Source of the DNA: Hansschlegelia plantiphila
GTDB taxonomy: Bacteria > Pseudomonadota > Alphaproteobacteria > Rhizobiales > Methylopilaceae
Assembly (NCBI RefSeq): GCF_027922265.1
Contig: NZ_BSFI01000007.1
Coordinates: 1-64,000, forward strand
Reading direction: 5' to 3'
DNA: 64,000 nucleotides
Position numbers and translations under genes: made by a program. Within the stretch, counting starts at the first letter, position 1. Every line of letters begins with the position of its first letter. Below are positions 9,207 to 16,251 of the stretch, piece by piece. Under the pieces are notes generated by a model that saw only the letters and a program-made list of their open reading frames with translations, had not been told where the DNA came from and did no database searches.

Positions 9207-10379
9207 ATGACCAAGGCGTCCATTCCCGTCGGCATCCTCTACTCCCTGACCGGCTTCTACGGCGGGATCGGACGCGAGATGCGCAATGGCGCTCTTCTCG
9301 CCTGCGAGGAGGCCAATGAAAGCGCCGCCTACCCCTTCCGCCTCGATCCGATCGAGTTCGATCCGGGCGGCTCGCTCGAGGCTTACCAGCGGCACTGCAG
9401 AGCTCTGATACAGGAGCGCAGCGTTCGGCATATCATCGGCTGTTATACCTCGGCGTCGCGTAAGGCGATTCTTCCCATGATCGAGGGGCATGGCTGTCTT
9501 CTTTGGCAGTCGGCTCGGTACGAGGGCTTCGAGAGCAGCGAGAACGTCTTATATATCGGGTCTGCACCGAACCAGAATGTCGTTCCTCTCATGCAGTACG
9601 TGAGGGAATCGCACTCGGGCGATAAAATATATTGTGTGGGCTCAAATTACGTCTGGGCGTGGGAGATAAATCGGATCGTACGGGAATATATGGAAGGGGC
9701 GGTCGGCGGCGTAACTGCCGAGAGGCTCGTGCCCATGGGCGATGCCTCTTTCGATCATATCATTCGCGACATCGTGCGAACGCGCCCTCGAGTGCTTCTT
9801 AACACGCTGATAGGGCAATCGGCCTATAGCTTCTATCGGGCTTGGACAGAGGCCGCGAAGAGCTTTCCGTTCCTAAACGAGGTCACAAAGCTCAGCCTGA
9901 CGCTGACCGAGCCCGAAATCCGGCTCGTCGGGACGGATGCGGTTCGGGACTATGTCGTTTCGTCCGTCTATTTCCAGTCGATCGCGCGGGCGGAGAACCA
10001 AAGTTTCCTTGAGCGCTACAGGGACCGCTTCGGTCAGGAGAGCTGCCCTTCCGTCGACGCCGAGGCCGCCTATCTCTCGGGTCTGTTCCTGGCGCGGGCC
10101 ATAGCCGAGGCCGGAACCACTGACGTCGAGGCGGTAAAGACGGCGGTGTATCGCGATCGCATCGAGGCGCCGCAGGGGCCCGTCTGGATCGACGCGGACA
10201 ACAACCACGCCTATCTCACCCCGCGTCTTGCGCGGGTGTCGGACGACGGCGTCCTCCGGACCTTCTGGGAAGCGCCCGGGCCCGTGAAGCCCGACCCGTT
10301 CCTGACATGGGTGGAGCGGTATGAGAGCGGCGGATTCCGTCCTGCGGAACGAAGCTCGGGCCAGCGTCAGGAGGGATAG
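9207..10379 (+). CDS. AmiC-like amide/nitrile sensor (cytoplasmic binding protein)
   Basis: A 390-residue periplasmic-binding-protein fold (type I) without any signal peptide: it starts MTKASIPVGILYSLTGFYG and goes directly into the fold. Length and the segments IGCYTSASRKAILP, LLWQSARYEGFESS, YIGSAPNQN and YCVGSNYVWAWE match AmiC of the Pseudomonas amidase operon and its UrtA/FmdD relatives. AmiC binds amides and, when empty, sequesters the antiterminator AmiR. The gene is followed after 4 bases by an AmiR-like gene, which supports the role. Base composition looks lower in GC than the neighbours, suggesting acquisition. The exact ligand is unknown; a nitrile, amide or aldoxime is likely from context. 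Confidence 0.85.
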   Translation: MTKASIPVGILYSLTGFYGGIGREMRNGALLACEEANESAAYPFRLDPIEFDPGGSLEAYQRHCRALIQERSVRHIIGCYTSASRKAILPMIEGHGCLLWQSARYEGFESSENVLYIGSAPNQNVVPLMQYVRESHSGDKIYCVGSNYVWAWEINRIVREYMEGAVGGVTAERLVPMGDASFDHIIRDIVRTRPRVLLNTLIGQSAYSFYRAWTEAAKSFPFLNEVTKLSLTLTEPEIRLVGTDAVRDYVVSSVYFQSIARAENQSFLERYRDRFGQESCPSVDAEAAYLSGLFLARAIAEAGTTDVEAVKTAVYRDRIEAPQGPVWIDADNNHAYLTPRLARVSDDGVLRTFWEAPGPVKPDPFLTWVERYESGGFRPAERSSGQRQEG

Positions 10380-10383
10380 GACC

Positions 10384-11040
10384 ATGGCGCAGTCCAATCT
10401 CCTGGTACGGGGCCTCAGCCTTTGCGCCCTTTTCTGTGATCCAGGCGATCGGAGCGCAATTGAACGACAGTCCCACAGGCTCGGCATGGCGCCGACCTTC
10501 CACGAAGCGCTGCCGTCCAGCGACGCGCTGCTGAGCTTCGACCTGCTCGTCATCGACGCGGACAATGGAACGGTCGCGGCGCCGCGCTACGCCATCGCCG
10601 AGATCGCAAGGCCGAAGATCGCCCTAGTGGGTTCGGAGGCGCCGTCACGCCTGCAATGGGCGCTCAGCCAGGAAGTGACGGCCCATCTTCAGAAGCCGAT
10701 CCGCTCGCAAGGCCTATTCTCGACGATCGTGTTCGCTCGCGAGCGCCACGCTCAGTTGGTCGGGGCGGAGAGCCGGGCTCAGGGAAGGCGGTTCGTGGTC
10801 TCCGCGCAGATCGCGCTGATCCGCGAGCTTGCCATTGACGAGGCCTCGTCATTCCGCTGCCTGCGCAATCTCGCCATGAACACGCATAAGACGATCGAGC
10901 AGGTCAGCGTGGAGCTGCTGGCGGACCCGGAGCTGCGGACACGCCCCCGCCTGCAGGCCCATCTCGATTTTCAGGCGCCCGGGGATGGTCGCAGCGGCCC
11001 CTCCGGGAGCGCCGTGGCGCCGCTTCGGGCGCGCCGCTGA
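10384..11040 (+). CDS. AmiR-like ANTAR antiterminator
   Basis: A 218-residue protein: an N-terminal pseudo-receiver (about 1-125, with LLVIDADNG but no clear phospho-relay set), then a helical ANTAR domain about 140-190 (RRFVVSAQIALIRELAID, then ASSFRCLRNLAMNTHKTIEQ). ANTAR proteins bind paired stem-loops in leader mRNA and prevent formation of a terminator. The ATG at 10384 is chosen for its GGAGGG eight bases upstream; a longer frame starts inside the amiC-like gene. A strong terminator lies 200 bases downstream just ahead of the nitrile hydratase genes, the expected target. Confidence 0.82.
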   Translation: MAQSNLLVRGLSLCALFCDPGDRSAIERQSHRLGMAPTFHEALPSSDALLSFDLLVIDADNGTVAAPRYAIAEIARPKIALVGSEAPSRLQWALSQEVTAHLQKPIRSQGLFSTIVFARERHAQLVGAESRAQGRRFVVSAQIALIRELAIDEASSFRCLRNLAMNTHKTIEQVSVELLADPELRTRPRLQAHLDFQAPGDGRSGPSGSAVAPLRARR

Positions 11041-11307
11041 CAGGCCGATGCTCATAAATTAGGCGAAACGCGCATTATATTCGGGCGTTACTTGGCGACC
11101 TACTTCGTTGACAGCGTCATTGTCTGCTGAAAATATCCAGACAGGCAGCGTTGCCCACGGCTGTGACGGACTATGCGCCACAGCAAATCGGATGACCTTT
11201 AGGTCGTCACCTACACCGATAGATCGCACCGACAGGTGATTGGCCGAAAAGCCCGCAGGCGTTTGCCTACGGGCTTTTCGTCGTTGCTTGTCATGTTCAG
11301 GAGACGG
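11041..11307 (+). promoter_or_regulatory. Leader region, probable ANTAR antitermination target
   Basis: The 267 bases between the AmiR-like gene and nthA contain no gene. They hold a weak stem GCTGTG/CACAGC (11160-11165 with 11179-11184), a 7-bp stem GATGACC-TTTA-GGTCGTC (11191-11208) and then a strong terminator. An AmiR-like protein upstream makes this the likely attenuator. I did not find a textbook pair of ANTAR hexaloops (A at loop position 1, G at 4) by eye, so the binding site itself is not defined. Confidence 0.5.
11247..11278 (+). terminator. Strong hairpin terminator/attenuator ahead of nthA
   Basis: AAAAGCCCG-C-AGGC, loop GTTT, GCCT-A-CGGGCTTTT: nine plus four base pairs with one mismatch, the 3' arm ending in TTTT. 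It lies 32 bases before the nitrile hydratase alpha start and would stop transcription from the amiC promoter unless antiterminated. Confidence 0.75.
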
Positions 11308-11310
11308 ATG

Positions 11311-11913
11311 ATGGGTGCTCACCATGAGCCTCCGGCGGAGCTTTCGACGCGCGTAAAAGCGATCGAAAGTCTATTAATCGAGCGCGGTTATTTCGCCGCC
11401 GAGGCGCTCGACAAGATCGTCCAGATTCACGAGCATGAACTCGGTCCGAGGAATGGAGCGAAAGTTGTCGCTCGGGCCTGGGCCGATCAGGACTACAAGA
11501 AGTGGCTTCTCACGGACGCCACAGCCGCTATCGCAGACATGGGATATTCCGGAGCCCAAGGCGAGGACATGGTGGTGGTCGAGAACACCCCGGATGTTCA
11601 TAACCTCGTCGTCTGCACGCTGTGCTCATGCTATCCTTGGCCGACGCTCGGTCTGCCGCCGACCTGGTACAAGGCGCCGCCCTACCGCGCGCGCGCCGTC
11701 ATCGACCCGCGGGGCGTGATGAAGGAATTCGGCCTCGATGTCCCCGAAGACGTCGAAGTCCGGGTCTGGGACAGCAACGCCGAACTACGTTACCTCGTGA
11801 TGCCAATGCGGCCGGCCGGGACCGAAGGGTTTTCCGAGGAAGAACTTGCGAATCTCGTGACGCGGGACTCGATGATCGGCGTCGCCGTCGCGCTTTCTCC
11901 CTCCGCCGTCTGA
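11311..11913 (+). CDS. nthA: Cobalt-type nitrile hydratase alpha subunit
   Basis: A 200-residue alpha subunit. The metal-claw motif is C102-T-L-C105-S-C107 inside [20 protein letters not shown]; Thr after the first Cys marks the cobalt class (iron enzymes have Ser). Other family segments are [13 protein letters not shown] ([19 protein letters not shown]), [19 protein letters not shown] and [19 protein letters not shown]. The enzyme hydrates nitriles to amides in the cytoplasm. ATG 11311 is preferred over ATG 11308 because the AGGAG at 11299-11303 is 7 bases from it. The related thiocyanate hydrolase gamma subunit shares this motif, so that activity cannot be excluded. Confidence 0.93.
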   Translation: MGAHHEPPAELSTRVKAIESLLIERGYFAAEALDKIVQIHEHELGPRNGAKVVARAWADQDYKKWLLTDATAAIADMGYSGAQGEDMVVVENTPDVHNLVVCTLCSCYPWPTLGLPPTWYKAPPYRARAVIDPRGVMKEFGLDVPEDVEVRVWDSNAELRYLVMPMRPAGTEGFSEEELANLVTRDSMIGVAVALSPSAV

Positions 11914-11925
11914 GGAGACCAGACC

Positions 11926-12237
11926 ATGAATGGCGCGCACGATCTCGGCGGCATGCACGGCTTCGGCCCCGTCAATCCGGATCCAAACGAGAAACTCTTC
12001 AACCATGAGTGGGAGAGGCGTATTTTCGCGATGTATTTCGCGACGCTCGCTTCCGACATCTACAGCATCGATGAGCTCAGGAAGAACATCGAGATCATGG
12101 ATCCGGTGCATTACCTCAGCTCGAGCTATTACGAGCACTGGGTTGAGTCGATCGAAACGTCCCTGATCGATCGAAAGATCGTGACCAAGGAAGAGATCGC
12201 CGAGCGCATGAAGAAGATCGACAAGGAGGCTGCGTAA
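11926..12237 (+). CDS. Nitrile hydratase beta subunit, N-terminal half as a separate gene
   Basis: A 103-residue protein that matches only the N-terminal half of a normal (about 215-residue) beta subunit: MNGAHDLGGMHGFGPVNPDP, FNHEWERRIFAMYFATLA, LRKNIEIMDPVHYLSSSYYEHW. R52 falls exactly at the conserved beta Arg52 of cobalt enzymes, which contacts the metal-bound cysteine oxygens. The protein ends in a charged helix (EEIAERMKKIDKEAA) at the point where the usual beta subunit has a linker. The TAA is followed at once by the ATG of the second half in the same frame. Three-subunit relatives are known: toyocamycin nitrile hydratase and thiocyanate hydrolase. Confidence 0.88.
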   Translation: MNGAHDLGGMHGFGPVNPDPNEKLFNHEWERRIFAMYFATLASDIYSIDELRKNIEIMDPVHYLSSSYYEHWVESIETSLIDRKIVTKEEIAERMKKIDKEAA

Positions 12238-12588
12238 ATGCCGACCATCACCCCCGAACAGATTCCTGATCTCGTCCGGAAGGGCGCGTCCTGCCGCGTC
12301 GACGCAGCGCTCGAACCCCTCTTCAAGACCGGCGACAAGATCCGCGCGCTCAACATCAACCCCGCGACCCACACGCGGCTTCCACGGTATATCCGTGGGA
12401 AGGAGGGAGTCATCGACCGTGATCACGGCGTGTTCGTCTTTCCGGACACGCAGGCGGAGATGAAGGGTGCGAAACCGCAGCATGTCTACAGCGTGCGGTT
12501 CACGGCTCAGGAGCTCTGGGGAGCGGACGCGCCGCAAAAAGACAGCCTCTACATCGATCTGTTCGAAGACTACATGGAGAAGACTTGA
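12238..12588 (+). CDS. Nitrile hydratase beta subunit, C-terminal half as a separate gene
   Basis: A 116-residue protein equal to the C-terminal barrel of nitrile hydratase beta: TGDKIRALNINPATHTRLPR, YIRGKEGVIDRDHGVFVFPD, PQHVYSVRFTAQELWG, LYIDLFEDYMEKT. It has its own ribosome site, AAGGAGG at 12223-12229, exactly 8 bases before its ATG, which argues that the split is functional rather than a recent nonsense mutation. It would assemble with the alpha and beta-N proteins. Its stop overlaps the activator gene start (TGATG). Confidence 0.88.
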   Translation: MPTITPEQIPDLVRKGASCRVDAALEPLFKTGDKIRALNINPATHTRLPRYIRGKEGVIDRDHGVFVFPDTQAEMKGAKPQHVYSVRFTAQELWGADAPQKDSLYIDLFEDYMEKT

Positions 12589-12986
12589 TGGCGGAGTCGC
12601 ACGAAGGCGCTCTGAACTTTCTCCGCAGGTCGGAAGACGGGCAGACCTTCCGAGAGCCATGGGAGGCTTCGGCCTTCGCGATGGTCGTTCAGCTTCACCA
12701 GAGCGGGCATTTCACCTGGTCGGAATGGGCGGATCACTTGAGCGCCGAGATCAAGCACGCTGAGCGCCATGGGCTGGATCCAGACGGCAAGCTCTACTAT
12801 CAGCATTGGCTCGCGGCGCTCGAAAAGCTGATCGAGGAGAAGAACATCCTCTCCCGCCGGGACCACGCTGACCGGATCGCGCATCTGAAAGCCAATCCTG
12901 TCCCGCACGATCACGTCGCCAAACGCGATCCGATCTTCGTCGCCGCGGCTCGGCCGCAGGCGTTATCAGCAGGAGTACTGCAATGA
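12588..12986 (+). CDS. Nitrile hydratase activator (P14K/NhlE-like accessory protein)
   Basis: A 132-residue protein with the family pattern TFREPWEASAFAMVVQLHQS, GHFTWSEWADHLSAEI and LYYQHWLAALEKLIEEKNIL, resembling the N-terminal half of the beta subunit. In cobalt enzymes such proteins carry the alpha subunit during cobalt insertion and self-subunit swapping. Start ATG 12588 overlaps the previous stop. Its own stop overlaps the cbtB start (ATGA), tying enzyme maturation to cobalt import. Confidence 0.88.
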   Translation: MAESHEGALNFLRRSEDGQTFREPWEASAFAMVVQLHQSGHFTWSEWADHLSAEIKHAERHGLDPDGKLYYQHWLAALEKLIEEKNILSRRDHADRIAHLKANPVPHDHVAKRDPIFVAAARPQALSAGVLQ

Positions 12987-13165
12987 CCTCCGTCCAGAAC
13001 GCAACACGCCTCACCGCCGCCTCGTCCGCCGACAGCGCCGTCCAGGTCCTGGCCGCGGCGCTTCTCGGGATGGCGGTGCTGTTCGGCGTCGGCTTCAGCG
13101 CCATGCCGGCGTTGCACAACGCCGCTCACGACGCGCGTCACTCGGTCGGCTTCCCCTGCCACTGA
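12983..13165 (+). CDS. cbtB: CbtB, small cobalt transporter subunit
   Basis: A 60-residue protein with one membrane helix (VQVLAAALLGMAVLFGVGF) and a His-rich tail HNAAHDARHSVGFPCH, the CbtB signature; the His and Cys probably bind cobalt. AGGAG sits 7 bases before its ATG, and the start overlaps the activator stop. With CbtA it is predicted to import cobalt, here evidently to supply the hydratase. No cobalamin riboswitch precedes it, unlike many cbtAB loci. Confidence 0.85.
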   Translation: MTSVQNATRLTAASSADSAVQVLAAALLGMAVLFGVGFSAMPALHNAAHDARHSVGFPCH

Positions 13166-13170
13166 CGCAA

Positions 13171-13198
13171 GGCCGGGGCCGAGCGATTGGCCCCGGCC
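13171..13198 (+). terminator. Perfect hairpin between cbtB and cbtA
   Basis: GGCCGGGGCC, 8-base loop, GGCCCCGGCC: ten GC-only pairs directly after the cbtB stop, followed by TCCCTTTATT. It could act as a partial terminator that lowers cbtA expression, or as a 3' stabiliser of the upstream message. cbtA begins 34 bases later and no separate promoter was seen. Confidence 0.55.
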
Positions 13199-13231
13199 TC
13201 CCTTTATTCCTCGACGGCGACGGGTTCGGTG

Positions 13232-13921
13232 ATGCGAAAATTTCGGTCGATTCTCTTCATCTGCGCGTTCGCCGCACTTGTCGTGGGCGGCGCGACTGGG
13301 CTCTTGCGCGTCGCGAGCACGACTCCTCTGATCCTCCAGGCCGAGGTCTACGAGCACGCGGCCGGGCACGCTGAAAGCGCGCCGGCCGGGCATGCCCACG
13401 AGGCCGAGGAGTGGGAGCCCGCCGACGGGTGGCAGCGCAATGGCCTCACCGTCCTCGCGACGATGGTCGCAACGTTCGGCTTCGCGCTCCTGCTCGCCGC
13501 GGTGAGCGAATTCGCCGGCGGCATACGGAACTGGCGCGCCGGCCTCCTCTGGGGCTCGGCCGGGTTCGCCGTCTTCGTGGCGGCGCCGAGCCTTGGCTTG
13601 CCGGCCGAGCTTCCGGGCGCGCCGGAAAGTCCGCTTCTCGCGCGGCAGGCGTGGTGGCTCTTCGCCGCGGCCGCGACTGCGGGCGGACTTGCGCTCATGG
13701 TCTTTCCCCGGAGGCTTCTCCTGGCGGTGATCGGCATGGCGTTGCTCGTCGCGCCCCATATCGTCGGCGCGCCCGCCCCGACGGCCGGGCAGGCGCTTGC
13801 GCCGGCGCTGCTCGAACATCGCTTCCTAGTGACGACGGCGATCGTCAGCCTAATCTTCTGGCTCGCGCTCGGCGCGTGGCTTGGTCTCTCGCGGTCGTGG
13901 TTTCGCGAGCGCCTGGCGTGA
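13232..13921 (+). CDS. cbtA: CbtA, cobalt transporter membrane subunit
   Basis: A 229-residue protein with about five hydrophobic spans. It starts MRKFRSILFICAFAALVVGG and has a His/Glu-rich extracytoplasmic loop (EVYEHAAGHAESAPAGHAHE) after the first span, a hallmark of CbtA, then FAGGIRNWRAGLLWGSAGF and a terminal LEHRFL segment. It works with CbtB. ATG 13232 is chosen because the hydrophobic N-terminus begins there; the frame is open further upstream through the hairpin. Confidence 0.85.
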   Translation: MRKFRSILFICAFAALVVGGATGLLRVASTTPLILQAEVYEHAAGHAESAPAGHAHEAEEWEPADGWQRNGLTVLATMVATFGFALLLAAVSEFAGGIRNWRAGLLWGSAGFAVFVAAPSLGLPAELPGAPESPLLARQAWWLFAAAATAGGLALMVFPRRLLLAVIGMALLVAPHIVGAPAPTAGQALAPALLEHRFLVTTAIVSLIFWLALGAWLGLSRSWFRERLA

Positions 13922-13969
13922 GCTGATGCGAAGCTCGCGGCCAGCGCGCTTCACATCGTAGAAATCTCC

Positions 13970-13992
13970 CTGGCCGGGACACGCCCGGTCAG
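13970..13992 (+). terminator. Hairpin after cbtA
   Basis: CTGGCCGGG-ACACG-CCCGGTCAG forms nine pairs (one G-T) 49 bases after the cbtA stop, with a small CTCC/GGAG stem right after it. There is no T-run, so it may be a weak terminator of the nitrile hydratase unit or part of the leader of the transporter genes starting at 14140. Confidence 0.4.
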
Positions 13993-14139
13993 CACCCTCC
14001 GTCGGGAGACTCCGGCGATCGCGGCCCTGGCGCCGCGCCCGCCCCGTCGACGGACGTCTTTGCGGACATAGCTGGCGACGAAGCCTTGCGAATTCCCAAT
14101 GTGGGAAGGCGCGGGAGCCGTTCGTCCATTGGAGGCGAA

Positions 14140-15132
14140 ATGAGCTTGGTTCCGAACGAGAGCTTGCCGGGAACGCGCCCCTCACGGGCGCTGTTCGCGA
14201 ACGGCGCGCTGATGGCCGGGGTGTTCTACGTCGTCCTTTACGGCGTCTACGCCGCTTACGATCCGGGGGCGCTCTCGCTCGCGACCTTCACGGATCTCAT
14301 GAACAACGCTGCGCCGCTCGCGTTGGCCGCGGCCGGCCAGACGATCGTCGTCCTGACGCGCGGCTTCGACCTGTCGCTCGCCGGCACGATCTCGATCGTC
14401 TCTGTATTCATGGCTGTCTTCCCAATGGAGGACGCCGGGGGTGGAGCTGCGAGCTTCGCTGCATGTCTCGCCATAGGCGGCGCGATCGGCGCGGTCAGCG
14501 GCTTGCTGGTCGCCTTCCGGGGGATACAGTCCATCGCCGCTACGCTCGGCGTGATGATCGTCTGCCAGGGGATCGCGCTCCTGATCCTGAACGCGCCGGG
14601 CGGCGCCGTCGCGGAGTGGGTCAGCTACGAGATGACTGACGTCGTGTTCGGCTTCGCCCCGGCATCGGGACTTGTGGTGCTCGCCTTCGCTCTGGCCTGG
14701 CTGCTGCTGCGGAAGACGGATCTCGGACTTTCGCTCTATGCGATCGGCGCAGACGAAGGCGCCGCGGGGCTCTCGGGCGTTCCCGTCGCGCGGCGCCGGT
14801 TCTGGGCCTACGTGCTCGCCGGCGCATGCTACGGCGCCGCCGGCTTCATGCTGTCGGCGCAGACCGCGACGGGCGACCCGAACGCAGGCATGCCGTTCCT
14901 GCTGCTGTCCTTCGCCTCGGTCGCCCTGGGCGGCACCAGCCTCACGGGCGGGCAGGGCGGCGTGGTGGGCAGCCTGATCGGCGCCTGCGTCCTCATGCTC
15001 ATGCAGAAGGTGCTTTTCGCCGCCGGCGTCTCGTCCTTCTACATCGGAGCCTCGCAGGGCGCGCTTTTGATCCTCGCCATCCTGTTCGGGCGGCTTGTGA
15101 GCCGCGCAGCCTCCTCAGGAGATGCCAAGTGA
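14140..15132 (+). CDS. Rbs-type ABC transporter permease (first)
   Basis: A 330-residue inner-membrane permease of the branched/sugar class (BPD_transp_2) with eight to ten hydrophobic spans. Family motifs include AAAGQTIVVLTRGFDLSLAG near residue 60 and ALGGTSLTGGQGGVVGSLIG near the C-terminus, which correspond to the RbsC GGIDLSVG and GGTSLxGG signatures. GGAGG is 4 bases before ATG 14140. It forms the pore together with the second permease, overlapping it by four bases (GTGA). The substrate is unknown. Confidence 0.88.
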   Translation: MSLVPNESLPGTRPSRALFANGALMAGVFYVVLYGVYAAYDPGALSLATFTDLMNNAAPLALAAAGQTIVVLTRGFDLSLAGTISIVSVFMAVFPMEDAGGGAASFAACLAIGGAIGAVSGLLVAFRGIQSIAATLGVMIVCQGIALLILNAPGGAVAEWVSYEMTDVVFGFAPASGLVVLAFALAWLLLRKTDLGLSLYAIGADEGAAGLSGVPVARRRFWAYVLAGACYGAAGFMLSAQTATGDPNAGMPFLLLSFASVALGGTSLTGGQGGVVGSLIGACVLMLMQKVLFAAGVSSFYIGASQGALLILAILFGRLVSRAASSGDAK

Positions 15133-16154
15133 CCGTCGAAGCCACCCTCGAGGCGCCAACGGACACCCGCCGCGCCGCCCGCTTCTCCGGCGAAGCGCTC
15201 ACCGCCATGGGCCTGTTCGCGCTGTCCGCCGGCATGGTGGCGGCGTCGCCGCTGATCAGCCCCGCGCTCGGATCCTGGAGCCAGATCTACACGATCCTCT
15301 TGCTCGTCTCGTTTCTTCTCGTCATCTCCTTCGGCCAGGGTCTCGTGATCCTGACCGGCGGCCTCGATCTTTCGGTCGGCTCGGTGATGATGCTCGGCGG
15401 CGTGCTGACGACGACCTGGATCGGCGGCGATTCCGCGACGTTCTGGGGTGTGATGCCGGTGGTGCTCGCCTTCGGCGCCGGCATCGGCGCGCTGAACGGG
15501 ATCGGCGTCGCCATGGTAGGCATCCCCCCTTTCATCATGACAATGGGCGTCGGCATCGTCACCGCCTCGCTCGCCCTCGGCTACACCGGCGGCACGACCC
15601 TTGGAGCCGCGCCGCCGCCTCTGCTCTTGCTCATGAAGGGCGACATCCTCGGCGCGCCGAGCGTCATCGTGTTCGTGCTGCTCTTCTGCCTGGTCGCGTG
15701 GACGCTGCAGAGCCGCACGACCTTCGGGCGCAAGGTTTACGCCATCGGATCGAGCCGGCGGGCAGCCAGGATCGCCGGAGTGCCGATCGTTTCGACGACG
15801 ATCCTCGTCTATGCGACGAGCGGGCTCTGCGCCACGCTCTCCGGCGCGATGCTGGTCGGGTATTCGAACGGCGCGACCCTGCGGATGGGTGATCCATATC
15901 TGCTGCCGAGCATCGCCGCGGTCGTTGTGGGCGGCTCGTCGATCCTGGGAGGATCGGGCAACTTCGTGAACACGATCTGCGGGGCCCTGTTCCTCGCGAC
16001 GCTCGAGTCCCTCATCGCTGCGAGCGGCCTCGGCCAGGGATGGCGAACCATCCTGTCGGGCCTGATCATCGTCGGCGCCCTGCTCGTCCAGAGCGGCTGG
16101 ATCTCCGGCGTCTTCGCCTCCGTCGCGCGGCGCGTGAGGGGTGCAGGCGGCTAG
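15129..16154 (+). CDS. Rbs-type ABC transporter permease (second)
   Basis: A 341-residue paralogue of the preceding permease, starting at GTG 15129 that overlaps the upstream stop. It shows FGQGLVILTGGLDLSVGSVM and VVVGGSSILGGSGNFVNT with multiple hydrophobic spans. Two different permease genes imply a heteromeric channel, as in some sugar, autoinducer and nucleoside importers. Followed after 97 bases by the binding protein. Confidence 0.88.
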   Translation: MTVEATLEAPTDTRRAARFSGEALTAMGLFALSAGMVAASPLISPALGSWSQIYTILLLVSFLLVISFGQGLVILTGGLDLSVGSVMMLGGVLTTTWIGGDSATFWGVMPVVLAFGAGIGALNGIGVAMVGIPPFIMTMGVGIVTASLALGYTGGTTLGAAPPPLLLLMKGDILGAPSVIVFVLLFCLVAWTLQSRTTFGRKVYAIGSSRRAARIAGVPIVSTTILVYATSGLCATLSGAMLVGYSNGATLRMGDPYLLPSIAAVVVGGSSILGGSGNFVNTICGALFLATLESLIAASGLGQGWRTILSGLIIVGALLVQSGWISGVFASVARRVRGAGG

Positions 16155-16251
16155 CTCGCCCTTCTCCGCGCTCACCTGCGTCGAGCAAGGCGCGACGCGC
16201 CTCACTCGCTGCGATCTTCACCAGACTTCCCGATCCCGAAAGGAACCCCGC

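Noticed and set aside
11926..12588. The beta-subunit break as a simple nonsense mutation
   Set aside because: The break lies in the natural linker, and a perfect ribosome site with ideal spacing precedes the second ATG. A random stop would not come with both. A pseudogene was therefore rejected, though resequencing would settle it.
11311..12588. Thiocyanate hydrolase instead of nitrile hydratase
   Set aside because: It also has split beta-like subunits and cobalt, but the gene order differs from the known scnBAC and the neighbours (aldoxime dehydratase, AmiE-superfamily hydrolase, AmiC/AmiR) point to nitriles. Not fully excluded.
13922..14139. Riboswitch ahead of the ABC transporter genes
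   Set aside because: The hairpin at 13970-13992 contains CCCGGTCAG, which recalls guanidine-III RNA, but the rest of that fold is missing; no cobalamin-box sequence was seen either.
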